A stretch of DNA of 64,000 nt from Chryseobacterium gleum (GTDB lineage: Bacteria > Bacteroidota > Bacteroidia > Flavobacteriales > Flavobacteriaceae): NCBI GenBank assembly GCA_945881885.1, contig CAMCVI010000001.1, positions 186,001 to 250,000 on the forward strand, read 5' to 3'. Shown in pieces: positions 27,959-36,800 of this stretch; positions within the stretch are counted from its first letter, which is position 1, and every line of letters begins with the position of its first letter. The notes beneath the pieces are model-generated. The model saw nothing but the letters and a program-made list of their open reading frames with translations. It was not told the DNA's origin and searched no databases. Made by a program: the position numbers and the translations under genes.

Positions 27959-28054
27959 GTATACATCAATAAAATTAGCAATCAAAATTAATAGATTAGT
28001 TAAGAAGAAAAAAGTTTTTTTTATAAAATAACATAAAATTAATTTGCTTTGCTT

Positions 28055-28906
28055 TTAAGTGTTATTTACAATCTCATTAAAATCTATTTTTTCGGAAATA
28101 ATATTTAAATCTAAAAGCTTGTTTTGGACGATTTCGTAGGTTTTTTCATCTAAATTTTTCTGACTCCATTGGGTTTGCTGCAACCATTGTTGGATATCTT
28201 CTAATTTTTGATGGTATCTTGTAGCAAGCGTTCTGTCTATACTTGGAATATGCTTAAATTCTTCTGTTGTTGTATTAATTATCTCTAAAATTAAAGCAAC
28301 AACGGATTTATTTTCTTTTAAAAATTCATTTCTAACCGCAATTACAAAACAAGGCCAAGGAGTAGGACATTCGCCCACACGTTTAAAAGTTCCATTGTCC
28401 ACCAAAGGTTTTGTGGTATATTTTTCCCACATAAAATAATCTGATTTTCCTTCAGAAAGATTAGCAATAGCTCCATCTAAATTATTTACGATTTCAAAAG
28501 ATAAATTGTTAGTATTCCAGTTATTTATTTCAGCATTTACAATGCTCATTAGATGAGAACCTGAACCCTTTCTGCTTATGGCGGACACTCTGTTTTCTAA
28601 TTCGCTAACCGAATTATATTCTGATTTTCCATCAACGTGAATTCCCCAAATTAATGGTGATTTTACGAAAATTTGTACAATACTACTGTGTTGATTTTCT
28701 GTAAGATTTTTAATAATTCCTTCTGTTAAAATAACTGCAATATCAGTTTCATTATCACGAAGCATTTGACACATTTTTCCTGTTCCTTCCGGAATATCAG
28801 TCCATTGCAAATCGATTCCAGCTTCATTAAATTCGCCATTTTCTATGCACATGTGCCATGGTAAATTAAAATGTTCTGGTACGCCAACTATTTTTACTTC
28901 TTTCAT
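28055..28906 (-). CDS. Periplasmic-binding-protein fold domain without signal peptide
   Basis: This 283-residue protein resembles NMT1/SBP family substrate-binding proteins. It has VKIVGVPEHFNLPWHMCIENGEFNEAGIDLQW at the N terminus, then TDIAVILTEGIIKNL and a hinge region RKGSGSHLMSIVNAE. Export-linked binding proteins carry a signal peptide; this one starts directly with the first beta strand, so it should be cytoplasmic. No ABC permease or ATPase gene is adjacent. It may be an enzyme or ligand sensor related to binding proteins rather than a transporter part (inference). Confidence 0.75.
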   Translation of the reverse strand: MKEVKIVGVPEHFNLPWHMCIENGEFNEAGIDLQWTDIPEGTGKMCQMLRDNETDIAVILTEGIIKNLTENQHSSIVQIFVKSPLIWGIHVDGKSEYNSVSELENRVSAISRKGSGSHLMSIVNAEINNWNTNNLSFEIVNNLDGAIANLSEGKSDYFMWEKYTTKPLVDNGTFKRVGECPTPWPCFVIAVRNEFLKENKSVVALILEIINTTTEEFKHIPSIDRTLATRYHQKLEDIQQWLQQTQWSQKNLDEKTYEIVQNKLLDLNIISEKIDFNEIVNNT

Positions 28907-28912
28907 TTATTA

Positions 28913-28947
28913 GTTATAAGGTTTTGGGTAAAGGGTTTTAGGGTTTT
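28913..28947. repeat. Heptamer-periodic repeat, locus D
   Basis: Five 7-base units in register, GTTATAA, GGTTTTG, GGTAAAG, GGTTTTA and GGGTTTT, lie just upstream of the binding-protein-like gene (start at 28906). No clear inverted arm follows before the nucleoside phosphorylase stop at 28987. Confidence 0.6.
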
Positions 28948-28986
28948 TGCGAATTCGTAATTTTTAAATTGCTGTAATCTGAGTTT

Positions 28987-29853
28987 TTACCCAACCAATT
29001 TATCCAAAGTATAAGCAATTAACTCATTAACTGTTTTTTCTGGGTTTGAGCTAAATTCGCCAACCGCTCTATTTGCAATAATGGCGTTTAACGACAAACA
29101 ATTATGACCTAATAATTTACCTAATCCATAAATCGCAGCCGTTTCCATTTCTAAATTCGTCATGCGTATTCCGTTAAAATTGAAAGTATCCATTTTATGA
29201 TTTAACTCAGGATCCTGAATATTTAAGCGAACAACACGACCTTGAGGTCCGTAAAATCCTCCTGCAGTGCCTGTAAATCCTTTGTAAAATTTTTCTGAAT
29301 AGATTTTATTTTCTAAAAATTCATTACAAGAAACCACTGTTGGCCTACCTTTTCTAATATCCCAATTGGTCCGAGCAATAAAAGCATCTTCTAATTCTGA
29401 ATCTGAATGTTCTTCGATAAGATAGGAGCGAAGCATATTGTCTAAACCAATGGCGTATTTACTCATTACCCAACTATCAACCGGAATATTTGCTTGTAAA
29501 GAGCCAGAAGTTCCAATTCGGACAATATTTAAAGAAGTATGGGTGTTTTTTATTTCTCGAGTATTTAAATTGACGTTTACCAAAGCATCTAATTCGTTCA
29601 TGACAATATCGATATTATCAGAACCAATTCCGGTAGATTGAACAGTTAAACGTTTTCCTTTATAGGTTCCTGTTGTTGTTTTGAATTCTCTTTTTTGTGT
29701 AGAAAATTCAATACTTTCAAAATGTTGTGTAATTTTTGAAACACGATCTGGATCACCAACAAAAATAATGTCACGCGCAATATTTTCGGGTTTTAAATTT
29801 AAGTGATATACACTTCCGTCTGGATTTAATATTAATTCTGATGATTTTATCAT
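28987..29853 (-). CDS. Nucleoside phosphorylase (uridine phosphorylase-like)
   Basis: The protein is 288 residues. DIIFVGDPDRVSKI near the N terminus, VQSTGIGSDNIDIVMNEL, IVRIGTSGSLQ and TNLEMETAAIYGLGKLL are the successive phosphate- and ribose-binding motifs of the PNP/UDP family. It splits a nucleoside with phosphate to base plus ribose-1-phosphate. The family spacing looks closest to uridine phosphorylase, but base specificity is uncertain. Single gene, 48 bases downstream of the SUI1-like gene on the same strand. Confidence 0.9.
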   Translation of the reverse strand: MIKSSELILNPDGSVYHLNLKPENIARDIIFVGDPDRVSKITQHFESIEFSTQKREFKTTTGTYKGKRLTVQSTGIGSDNIDIVMNELDALVNVNLNTREIKNTHTSLNIVRIGTSGSLQANIPVDSWVMSKYAIGLDNMLRSYLIEEHSDSELEDAFIARTNWDIRKGRPTVVSCNEFLENKIYSEKFYKGFTGTAGGFYGPQGRVVRLNIQDPELNHKMDTFNFNGIRMTNLEMETAAIYGLGKLLGHNCLSLNAIIANRAVGEFSSNPEKTVNELIAYTLDKLVG

Positions 29854-29901
29854 TAATGTTTTTTTTAGCTGAACTCTCTTAACGGTTCACTGAATAATGT
29901 A

Positions 29902-30234
29902 TTATCCTCCGACACGTTTGGTTTTAAAACCTTTATCTTGAAGCATTTTCATTATTTTGTCTCTGTAATCGCCTTGAAGGATAATCGCGCCGTCTTTAAA
30001 ACTTCCGCCAACACTTAATTTTGTTTTAATTTCTTTAGCAAGTATTTTAAAATCTTCGTCGGTTCCTTCGTAGCCTTCAATAATGGTAGTGGCTTTTCCT
30101 TTTCTTTTTTCATATTTGCAAATCATTGGTTCTTTCTGAACGTATAATTCATGTGCACTTTCCTCTTTTTCTTCTGGTTCATTTGAAGGAATATGGTCTG
30201 GAAATAGATTTTTTAATTGGTCTTGTAAATTCAT
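29902..30234 (-). CDS. SUI1/YciH family translation factor
   Basis: The 110 residues correspond to the eIF1-like YciH family. The conserved core is RKGKATTIIEGYEGTDEDFKILAKEIKTKLSVGGSFKDGAIILQGD (about residues 44-90), which includes the basic beta-hairpin loop and the GGS-x-KDG motif. In bacteria the protein affects start-codon fidelity in vitro and is not essential. Upstream, toward the oxygenase gene, is a short spacer with repeat-like words. Confidence 0.9.
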   Translation of the reverse strand: MNLQDQLKNLFPDHIPSNEPEEKEESAHELYVQKEPMICKYEKRKGKATTIIEGYEGTDEDFKILAKEIKTKLSVGGSFKDGAIILQGDYRDKIMKMLQDKGFKTKRVGG

Positions 30235-30245
30235 TTTTTTTGCAC

Positions 30246-30292
30246 GCAGATTAAACTGATTCTCAATAGCGAAACGCTAATTAAAACTGATT
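30246..30292. repeat. Short repeat-like spacer with direct and inverted words
   Basis: ATTAAACTGATT and ATTAAAACTGATT are near-identical direct words (from about 30250 and 30280). Between them TAGCG (30267-30271) and CGCTA (30275-30279) form a perfect 5-base-pair hairpin with an AAA loop. Similar cagatt words occur at 11165-11238. Confidence 0.35.
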
Positions 30293-30295
30293 TTT

Positions 30296-31249
30296 CTATT
30301 TTTTTATTAATCCTAATTCTACCAATCTTTCATGTAAAAAATCTCCAGCAGTTATATCTTCATATAATTTTGGATTTTGTTCATCAATACATGCTGCTAA
30401 ACAATTTAATTTCATTTCACTTACAGGATGCATAAAAAACGGAATAGAAAAACGCGAAGTTCCCCATAATTCCCTTGGTGGATTTACGACTTGATGTATA
30501 GTAGATTTCAATCGATTATTGGTATGACGCGCCAACATGTCGCCTACGTTTATCATTAATTCATCAGGTTGAGCCATAGCATCAATCCATTGCCCGTCAT
30601 GATTTTGTACTTGAAGTCCTTTTCCTTGTGCGCCCATTAACAAAGTAATTAAATTGATGTCTCCATGAGCTGCCGCACGAACTGCGCCATCTTTAGGTTC
30701 ATCTGTAATTGGAGGATAATGTATAGGTCTTAATATGCTATTACCTTCAGAAATGTAAGCGTCAAAATAAAATTCGTCTAAACCTATAAATAACGCTAAT
30801 GCGCGAAGCACGTAAATACCTGTTTTTTCCAACATTTGGTAAGCTTCTTTACCTGTGCTATTAAAGCTAGGTAATTCAGAAACCGTTACATTTTCAGGAT
30901 ATTCTCCTGAATATTTAGAATCAGCACTAACATATTGTCCAAAATGCCAAAACTCTTTTAAATCGCCAGCAGAACGACCTTTTGCGTGCTCTTTTCCAAA
31001 AGACACATAGCCTCTTTGACCACCAATTCCTGGAATTTCGTACTTTTCTTTGGTTTCAATAGGTAAACTGAAAAAATTCCGGACTTCGCTGTATAAATTT
31101 TCAACTAATTTGTCATCCAAAAAATGACCTTTTAATGCTACGAAACCAATTTCTTCGTAGGCTTTTCCGATTTCATTTACAAATTTTTGTTTACGTGTCG
31201 GGTCTTCCGACAGGAAATCACGTAAGTCTACACTAGGAATTTTTTGCAT
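30296..31249 (-). CDS. Isopenicillin N synthase-like 2-oxoglutarate/Fe(II) oxygenase
   Basis: The protein is 317 residues. The iron ligands are H195 and D197 in AAHGDINLITLL and H252 in STIHQVVNP. The 2-oxoglutarate-binding R-x-S is R266/S268 in SRFSIPFF. The N-terminal block IPSVDLRDFLSED and EEIGFVALKGH is the DIOX_N domain of this family. Bacterial members without a nonribosomal peptide cluster have unknown substrates, and no such cluster is in the window. Single gene. Confidence 0.9.
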   Translation of the reverse strand: MQKIPSVDLRDFLSEDPTRKQKFVNEIGKAYEEIGFVALKGHFLDDKLVENLYSEVRNFFSLPIETKEKYEIPGIGGQRGYVSFGKEHAKGRSAGDLKEFWHFGQYVSADSKYSGEYPENVTVSELPSFNSTGKEAYQMLEKTGIYVLRALALFIGLDEFYFDAYISEGNSILRPIHYPPITDEPKDGAVRAAAHGDINLITLLMGAQGKGLQVQNHDGQWIDAMAQPDELMINVGDMLARHTNNRLKSTIHQVVNPPRELWGTSRFSIPFFMHPVSEMKLNCLAACIDEQNPKLYEDITAGDFLHERLVELGLIKK

Positions 31250-31320
31250 GATAAAAAATTATTTGTTATCCGATTGAGTTATTTATCGGGATTCTTACTC
31301 TTAACAAATATAAAGAAAAA

Positions 31321-31962
31321 TTAGTTAGAAAATACATAATTTAGAATATTTGCACCCATTTTTAGGGCTTTTTCTCTAACGTTTATTGGGTCTTTATGTA
31401 CTTCTTGGTTTTCCCAGCCGTCACCCAAATCGCACTCAAAAGTGTATAAAAGTGCCAATCTATTTTCAATAAAAATTCCGTAAGCTTGAGGTTGTTTGTT
31501 GTCGTGCTCGTGAATTTTTGGTAACCCGTTTGGAAAAGAATAAGGCGTTTGAAAAATAACATGAGTTTTTGGAATTTCAACCAAAGCAGCATTTGGAAAA
31601 AGTTTTTTGATTTCTTTTCTAATGTATTCATCCATACCGTAATTGTCATCGATGTGTAAAAAACCGCCAGAATTTAAATAGTTTTGAAGATTTCTAACAT
31701 CATTATTGCTAAATACAACATTTCCGTGACCGGTCATGTGAACAAATGGAAATAAAAATATCTCAGCACTACCTACATCAACAGAAGTAACTTTTGGGCT
31801 TAATTTTGTATTGATATTTTGATTGCAAAATTTAACTAAATTAGGCAAAGAAGTTGGATTGGCATACCAATCGCCACCGCCAGAATACTTTAAAACAGCA
31901 ATATCTTGAGAAAATCCCAAGTTCCAAAATAGTAAAACTCCAAAAGTTATAAATTTATTCAT
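31321..31962 (-). CDS. DUF4159 secreted protein
   Basis: With the start at 31962 (MNKFITFGVLLFWNLGFSQ) the protein has a signal peptide and is 213 residues long; the four residues before it in the longer frame would spoil the signal. The mature part begins IAVLKYSGGGDWYANPTSLPNLVKFC and contains FPFVHMTGHGNVVFS, GGFLHIDDNYGMDE and FENRLALLYTFECDLGDGWE-like blocks, typical of DUF4159, a periplasmic family with a glutamine-amidotransferase-like fold. It overlaps the end of rsmE by 8 bases and is the third gene of tsaD-rsmE-DUF4159. Function unknown. Confidence 0.85.
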   Translation of the reverse strand: MNKFITFGVLLFWNLGFSQDIAVLKYSGGGDWYANPTSLPNLVKFCNQNINTKLSPKVTSVDVGSAEIFLFPFVHMTGHGNVVFSNNDVRNLQNYLNSGGFLHIDDNYGMDEYIRKEIKKLFPNAALVEIPKTHVIFQTPYSFPNGLPKIHEHDNKQPQAYGIFIENRLALLYTFECDLGDGWENQEVHKDPINVREKALKMGANILNYVFSN

Positions 31963-32659
31963 TTTTAAGTACAATTGTATGACAAGCTACCAAAGCTGCT
32001 GTTTCGGTTCTTAATCGAGTATTTCCCAAAGTTACTGGAGTAAAATTATTTTCTGTAGCTAATTTGATTTCTTTAGTTGAAAAATCGCCTTCAGGACCAA
32101 TTAAAATGGTTACAGGTTTATTTGTTTCAATTTCTTTAGCGAATGATTTTTTATCTGTTTCTTCACAATGCGCTATAAATTTTTGACCTGAATGATTTTT
32201 TTTAAGAAATTCTGAAAACGTAATTGCTTCGTTTATTTTTGGTAAATAATATTGATTGGATTGTTTTGTAGCAGCTTGAATAATTTTCTCAGCTCTATCT
32301 ATTTTAAATATTTTTCGTTCAGAATGTTCGCAAATAATCGGAGTAATTTCGTGAATGCCAATTTCAGTTGCTTTTTCTAAAAACCATTCCATTCTATCTA
32401 GCATTTTGGTAGGAGCAACTGCAATATGTGTGTAAAAGTTGGTAGGTTTAAAAAAGTGTTCTTCGTTTATTTTTACTTCGCATTTTTTTTCTAATCCTAA
32501 AATTATTTCAGACATAAATAAATAACCTAAACCATTAGTAATATGTATTTTATGACCTTCTTGTTTGCGTAATACTTTAATAATGTGTTTGCTTTCTTCT
32601 TTATCAAAAGTAAACGTTTTATCACTAGATTTGATTTCGGAATTATAGAATAATTGCAT
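31955..32659 (-). CDS. rsmE: 16S rRNA (uracil-1498-N3)-methyltransferase
   Basis: RsmE methylates U1498 of 16S rRNA with SAM. With the start at 32659 (MQLFYNSEIKSSDK) it has 234 residues; the upstream in-frame ATG at 32695 lies within tsaD and is not supported. The SPOUT trefoil-knot motifs are ILIGPEGDFSTKEI and LGNTRLRTETAALV near the C terminus. The N-terminal PUA-like domain includes SKHIIKVLRKQEGHKI. It starts 4 bases after the tsaD stop. Confidence 0.94.
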   Translation of the reverse strand: MQLFYNSEIKSSDKTFTFDKEESKHIIKVLRKQEGHKIHITNGLGYLFMSEIILGLEKKCEVKINEEHFFKPTNFYTHIAVAPTKMLDRMEWFLEKATEIGIHEITPIICEHSERKIFKIDRAEKIIQAATKQSNQYYLPKINEAITFSEFLKKNHSGQKFIAHCEETDKKSFAKEIETNKPVTILIGPEGDFSTKEIKLATENNFTPVTLGNTRLRTETAALVACHTIVLKNE

Positions 32660-32663
32660 AGTT

Positions 32664-33698
32664 TTAAAATTCAATTCTTGCTTTAGAAACCACATCAGAT
32701 GTACTGAAATTTTCTTCTAAAAAATTATAATAACCCACAATTCCAATCATTGCAGCGTTGTCTGTTGTGTATTCAAATTTTGGAATAAACGTTTGCCATC
32801 CGTATTTTTTTTCCGCTTCTTTTAATGTATTTCTTATTCCTGAATTAGCAGATACACCACCCCCAATAGTGATTCTTGTAATTCCTGTTTCGGTCACTGC
32901 TAATTTCAGTTTATCCATTAGAATTTCAATAATCGTGTATTGTATAGAAGCGCAAATGTCGTTTAAATTTTCAGTAATAAAATGTTCATTTTCAGCCGTT
33001 TTTTTCTGAATGAAATATAAAATTTGTGTTTTTAATCCGCTAAAACTAAAATCCAAACCAGCTACTTTAGGTTTGGTAAAAGCAAATGCTTTAGGATTGC
33101 CTAATTGTGCATATTTGTCAACTAAAGGTCCGCCTGGATAGGGAAGTCCTAAAATTTTAGCACTTTTGTCAAAGGCTTCACCCACGGCATCATCTGTTGT
33201 TTCACCAATAATTTCCATTTCAAAAAAACTGTCAACTTTTACTATTTGTGTATGACCGCCCGAAATAGTTAAGGCAATAAACGGAAAGCTTGGTTTTTCG
33301 TAACCTTCTTCATCAATAAAGTGAGCTAAAATATGGGCTTTCATGTGGTTTATAGCTACTAACGGAATGCCTAAACCTAAACTTAAAGATTTAGCAAAAC
33401 TACCGCCAACTAAAAGCGAACCCATTAAACCTGGACCTTGCGTAAATGCAATGCAATTTAAGTCTTCTTTTGTAATTCCAGCTTTTTGAATGGCCATTTC
33501 CACAACCGGAACAATATTTTGCTGATGTGCTCTTGAAGCCAGTTCGGGAACTACACCACCATATTCTTCATGAACTTTTTGTCCTGCTACAATGTTAGAC
33601 AATACTTTGTCATTGCACAAAACAGCCGCAGAGGTGTCATCGCAGGAACTTTCAATGGCTAAAGTGTATATATTTTCAGGATTTGAGATAATGGGCAT
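32664..33698 (-). CDS. tsaD: tRNA threonylcarbamoyladenosine transferase TsaD
   Basis: TsaD transfers threonylcarbamoyl to A37 of ANN-decoding tRNAs together with TsaB and TsaE. The 344 residues fit the family. Metal ligands are H118 and H122 in NHMKAH, and the third is the aspartate in TDNAAMIG near the C terminus. LAIESSCDDTSAAV (13-26) and GPGLMGSLLVG (88-98) are intact. It leads a three-gene transcript and diverges from tamB. TsaE is encoded at 45953; no tsaB or tsaC is in the window. Confidence 0.97.
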   Translation of the reverse strand: MPIISNPENIYTLAIESSCDDTSAAVLCNDKVLSNIVAGQKVHEEYGGVVPELASRAHQQNIVPVVEMAIQKAGITKEDLNCIAFTQGPGLMGSLLVGGSFAKSLSLGLGIPLVAINHMKAHILAHFIDEEGYEKPSFPFIALTISGGHTQIVKVDSFFEMEIIGETTDDAVGEAFDKSAKILGLPYPGGPLVDKYAQLGNPKAFAFTKPKVAGLDFSFSGLKTQILYFIQKKTAENEHFITENLNDICASIQYTIIEILMDKLKLAVTETGITRITIGGGVSANSGIRNTLKEAEKKYGWQTFIPKFEYTTDNAAMIGIVGYYNFLEENFSTSDVVSKARIEF

Positions 33699-33717
33699 GA
33701 ATTTTGGTATAAAAGTA

Positions 33718-33749
33718 TTGTAAATGTCTTACAAAATTGCTTATTTTTG
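33718..33749 (+). promoter_or_regulatory. Bacteroidota-type promoter for tamB
   Basis: TTG (33718-33720), 21 bases, then TATTTTTG (33742-33749). It sits in the divergent gap between tsaD and tamB and points to tamB. Confidence 0.6.
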
Positions 33750-33844
33750 TTGCTATAAGCAAATAAAAATAGATTTGTTTTGCAAAATTAAATAAATAAA
33801 ATATTAAATCAGTAAAAAAAATAGCGGTTCGTTCCTTAATTGGA

Positions 33845-36800
33845 ATGGTACTTTTTGTGCTTCTAGTAGCCTTTCTATTAGCATTACCTGTTGTACAAAC
33901 AAGGTTAGGGAAATACGCTACTGACCAACTGAAAAAAGATTTTGGTGTGTCAATTACCATTGATAAAGTTGCTATTAATCCGTTTGGAGGTGTCAAATTA
34001 AAAGGTGTTTTAGCTAAGGATCATCATAATGACACGTTGTTTCATTTTAACCGAATTCATACCTCAATTTTAAGTTATAAAAAATTATACGAAAAGGGAC
34101 ATCCTTACCTAGGCGATTTACAAGCGGATGGGTTGAATCTAAAAATCATTCAATACAAAGGTGAAAAAGAAACTAATTTAGATAAATTTGTAGCTGCTTT
34201 TGATGAAAACCCTCCAAAACCTACTACTGGAAAATTTAGATTAAAAATTAACTCAATTTCGTTACAAAATGGTCGTTTTAGATATCTTGACAAAAATTTA
34301 AAAAACCCTAAACTGTTAGATTTTACTAATCTTAATGGGCAATTAGACGACTTTTATGTAAAGGGCGCAAATGTGTTTGCTTATGTTTACAAAATGTCAT
34401 TTAAAGACCATAGAGGTTTGGTAATGAAAAATTTAACTTCAGATTTTACTTACACTCAAAAGAATATTTTATTAAATGAATTAATCTTAGAAACAGAGAA
34501 TTCTTCATTTAAAGGAAAAACTGAATTACGATACAATATAAACGATTTCAAAGATTTTAACAATAAAGTGGTTTTTGATTTAGACATTAAAGAAGGAAAA
34601 ATTTCTAGCAATGATTTAAATTTCTTCTATCCAGAATTTGGAAAAAATCAAAAATTTTATATCGATTCTTATATTGTAGGTACTTTAAATGATTTGAAAT
34701 TTAATAATTTAAAATTCAACGATTTAAATGATAACGAGGTTGTTGGAAATCTTCAGTTGAAAAACCTTTTCGGTAAAGACTACCAGAAATTTTATATGAA
34801 AGGCAGTTTCGATAGATTATCGGCTAGTCAGGCTAGTATTAGTAAAGTTTTGCCTAATATTTTAGGAAAAAATTTACCAAAGCAATTACAAAAACTTGGC
34901 CGTGTTGCCATAAAAGGAAAAGTGGAACTTACCGAAAAATGGATTATTGCTGATATAGATTTGCTTTCAAAATTGGGTCGTGCCATTGGTGATTTTAAAA
35001 TGGATAACATAGACACTATTGATCGTGCCACTTACGTTGGAAAATTTCAGTTAGACAATTTTAATTTAGGTGCTTTTTTAGATGAAAAAGATTTAGGTAA
35101 TACTTCAGTGGTTTTGGACATTAACGGAACAGGATTTTCTAAAAAATATTTAAATACACAACTAAAAGGAAATATTGTACAATTTAGATACAACGGGTAT
35201 ACTTATAAAAATATTGAGGTTGACGGAACTATGAAAATGCCCTATTTTAAAGGATATTTAAATAGTAAAGATCCAAATTTATTACTGACTTTTGATGGTT
35301 TGGTAGATTTAAGCAAATCCAAAAAAATATATGATTTTGATATTGATATTGAATATGCTAATCTAAAAAAAATAAATCTATATACTAAAGATGCTACATC
35401 TATTTTGGCCGGTTTTGTGAAAGTACAAGCACAAGGAAATTCTTTAGACGATTTAGCGGGTACAGTAAATTTAGATAGTATTTCCTATACTAATCCAAAT
35501 AATAATTATTTTTTTGATAAGGCTTCTGTTACTTCATCTTTTGACAATCAGAATATTAGAACAGTTTCTTTTCATTCTGCTGATATCATTGAAGGAAAAG
35601 TAGTTGGCAAGTACCAAACGAAGCAAATTAAAAAAATTGTTGAAAATGCCGTAGGCAGTTTATACGCCAATTATTCACCACATAAATTATCCAAAAATCA
35701 ATTTTTAGATTTTGATTTTATAGTTTATAATACCGTTTTAGAAGTGTTTTATCCTGAAGTTTCAATTGGAAAAAACACCAGATTAAAAGGAAAAATAAAT
35801 GCTGATGAAGGTTTGTTTCAATTCGACTTCAATTCGCCATTTGTCAATGCATTTGAGAATAAATTCAACGGTATAAAAATTGATATTGACAATAAAAATC
35901 CGTTATATAATGCTTATATTGAGTTAGATAGTTTAAACACAAATAATTATAAGATTTCAGAATTTAGCTTAATTAATTTAACGTTAAACGACACATTATT
36001 TGCCAGAACCGAATTTAAAGGTGGTGCAAAAGGCGAAGATAAATTTGATTTAAACTTATACCACACTATAGATGAAAATAAACAATCTGTAATTGGATTT
36101 AAAAAATCAGATATTACCTTCAAAAATTACCAATGGTATATTAACGAGAAAGAAACTAAGGGAAATACTGTAGTTTTCGATAAAGGTTTTAATAATTTCA
36201 ATTTCAATCAATTAACCTTGTCTCACAATGATCAATATATAGATTTTAATGGGGAAATGAAAGGTGACAATTACAAAGATTTTAATTTTACCTTTAACGA
36301 TGTCGACATTTCTAAAGTTACACCCGATATTGAGAATTTAAGTTTTGGTGGAAAGTTAAATGGAAACTTAAAATACAAACAGGACAATTTAGTTTATGAA
36401 CCTTCTACAAACCTTACTATTGATAGTTTAGAAATAAATGACACTAAATTAGGAGATTTAAAACTAAAAGTTTTTGGCGATGAAAGATTTAAAAGTTTTA
36501 ATGTAGATGCTTCGATTTCTGATCAAAATGAAGAAACTTTTTTAACTACTGGTACAATAGATTTAGTAAATAACCAAACTATTTTAAACTTAGAATCAAG
36601 TTTTGATGACTTTAATATCAAACCTTTAGGCGGCTTTTTAACTGGTATTTTAGACAATGTAAGAGGTTTGGCAAAAGGTAAAATTAATATTGTTGGCTCT
36701 TTTGATAATCCTGAAGTAGATGGTGTTTTGTATTTAAATAATGCAGGTTTACGAGTTCCCTATTTAAATGTAGATTTCGATTTCGATAAAGATTCAAAAA

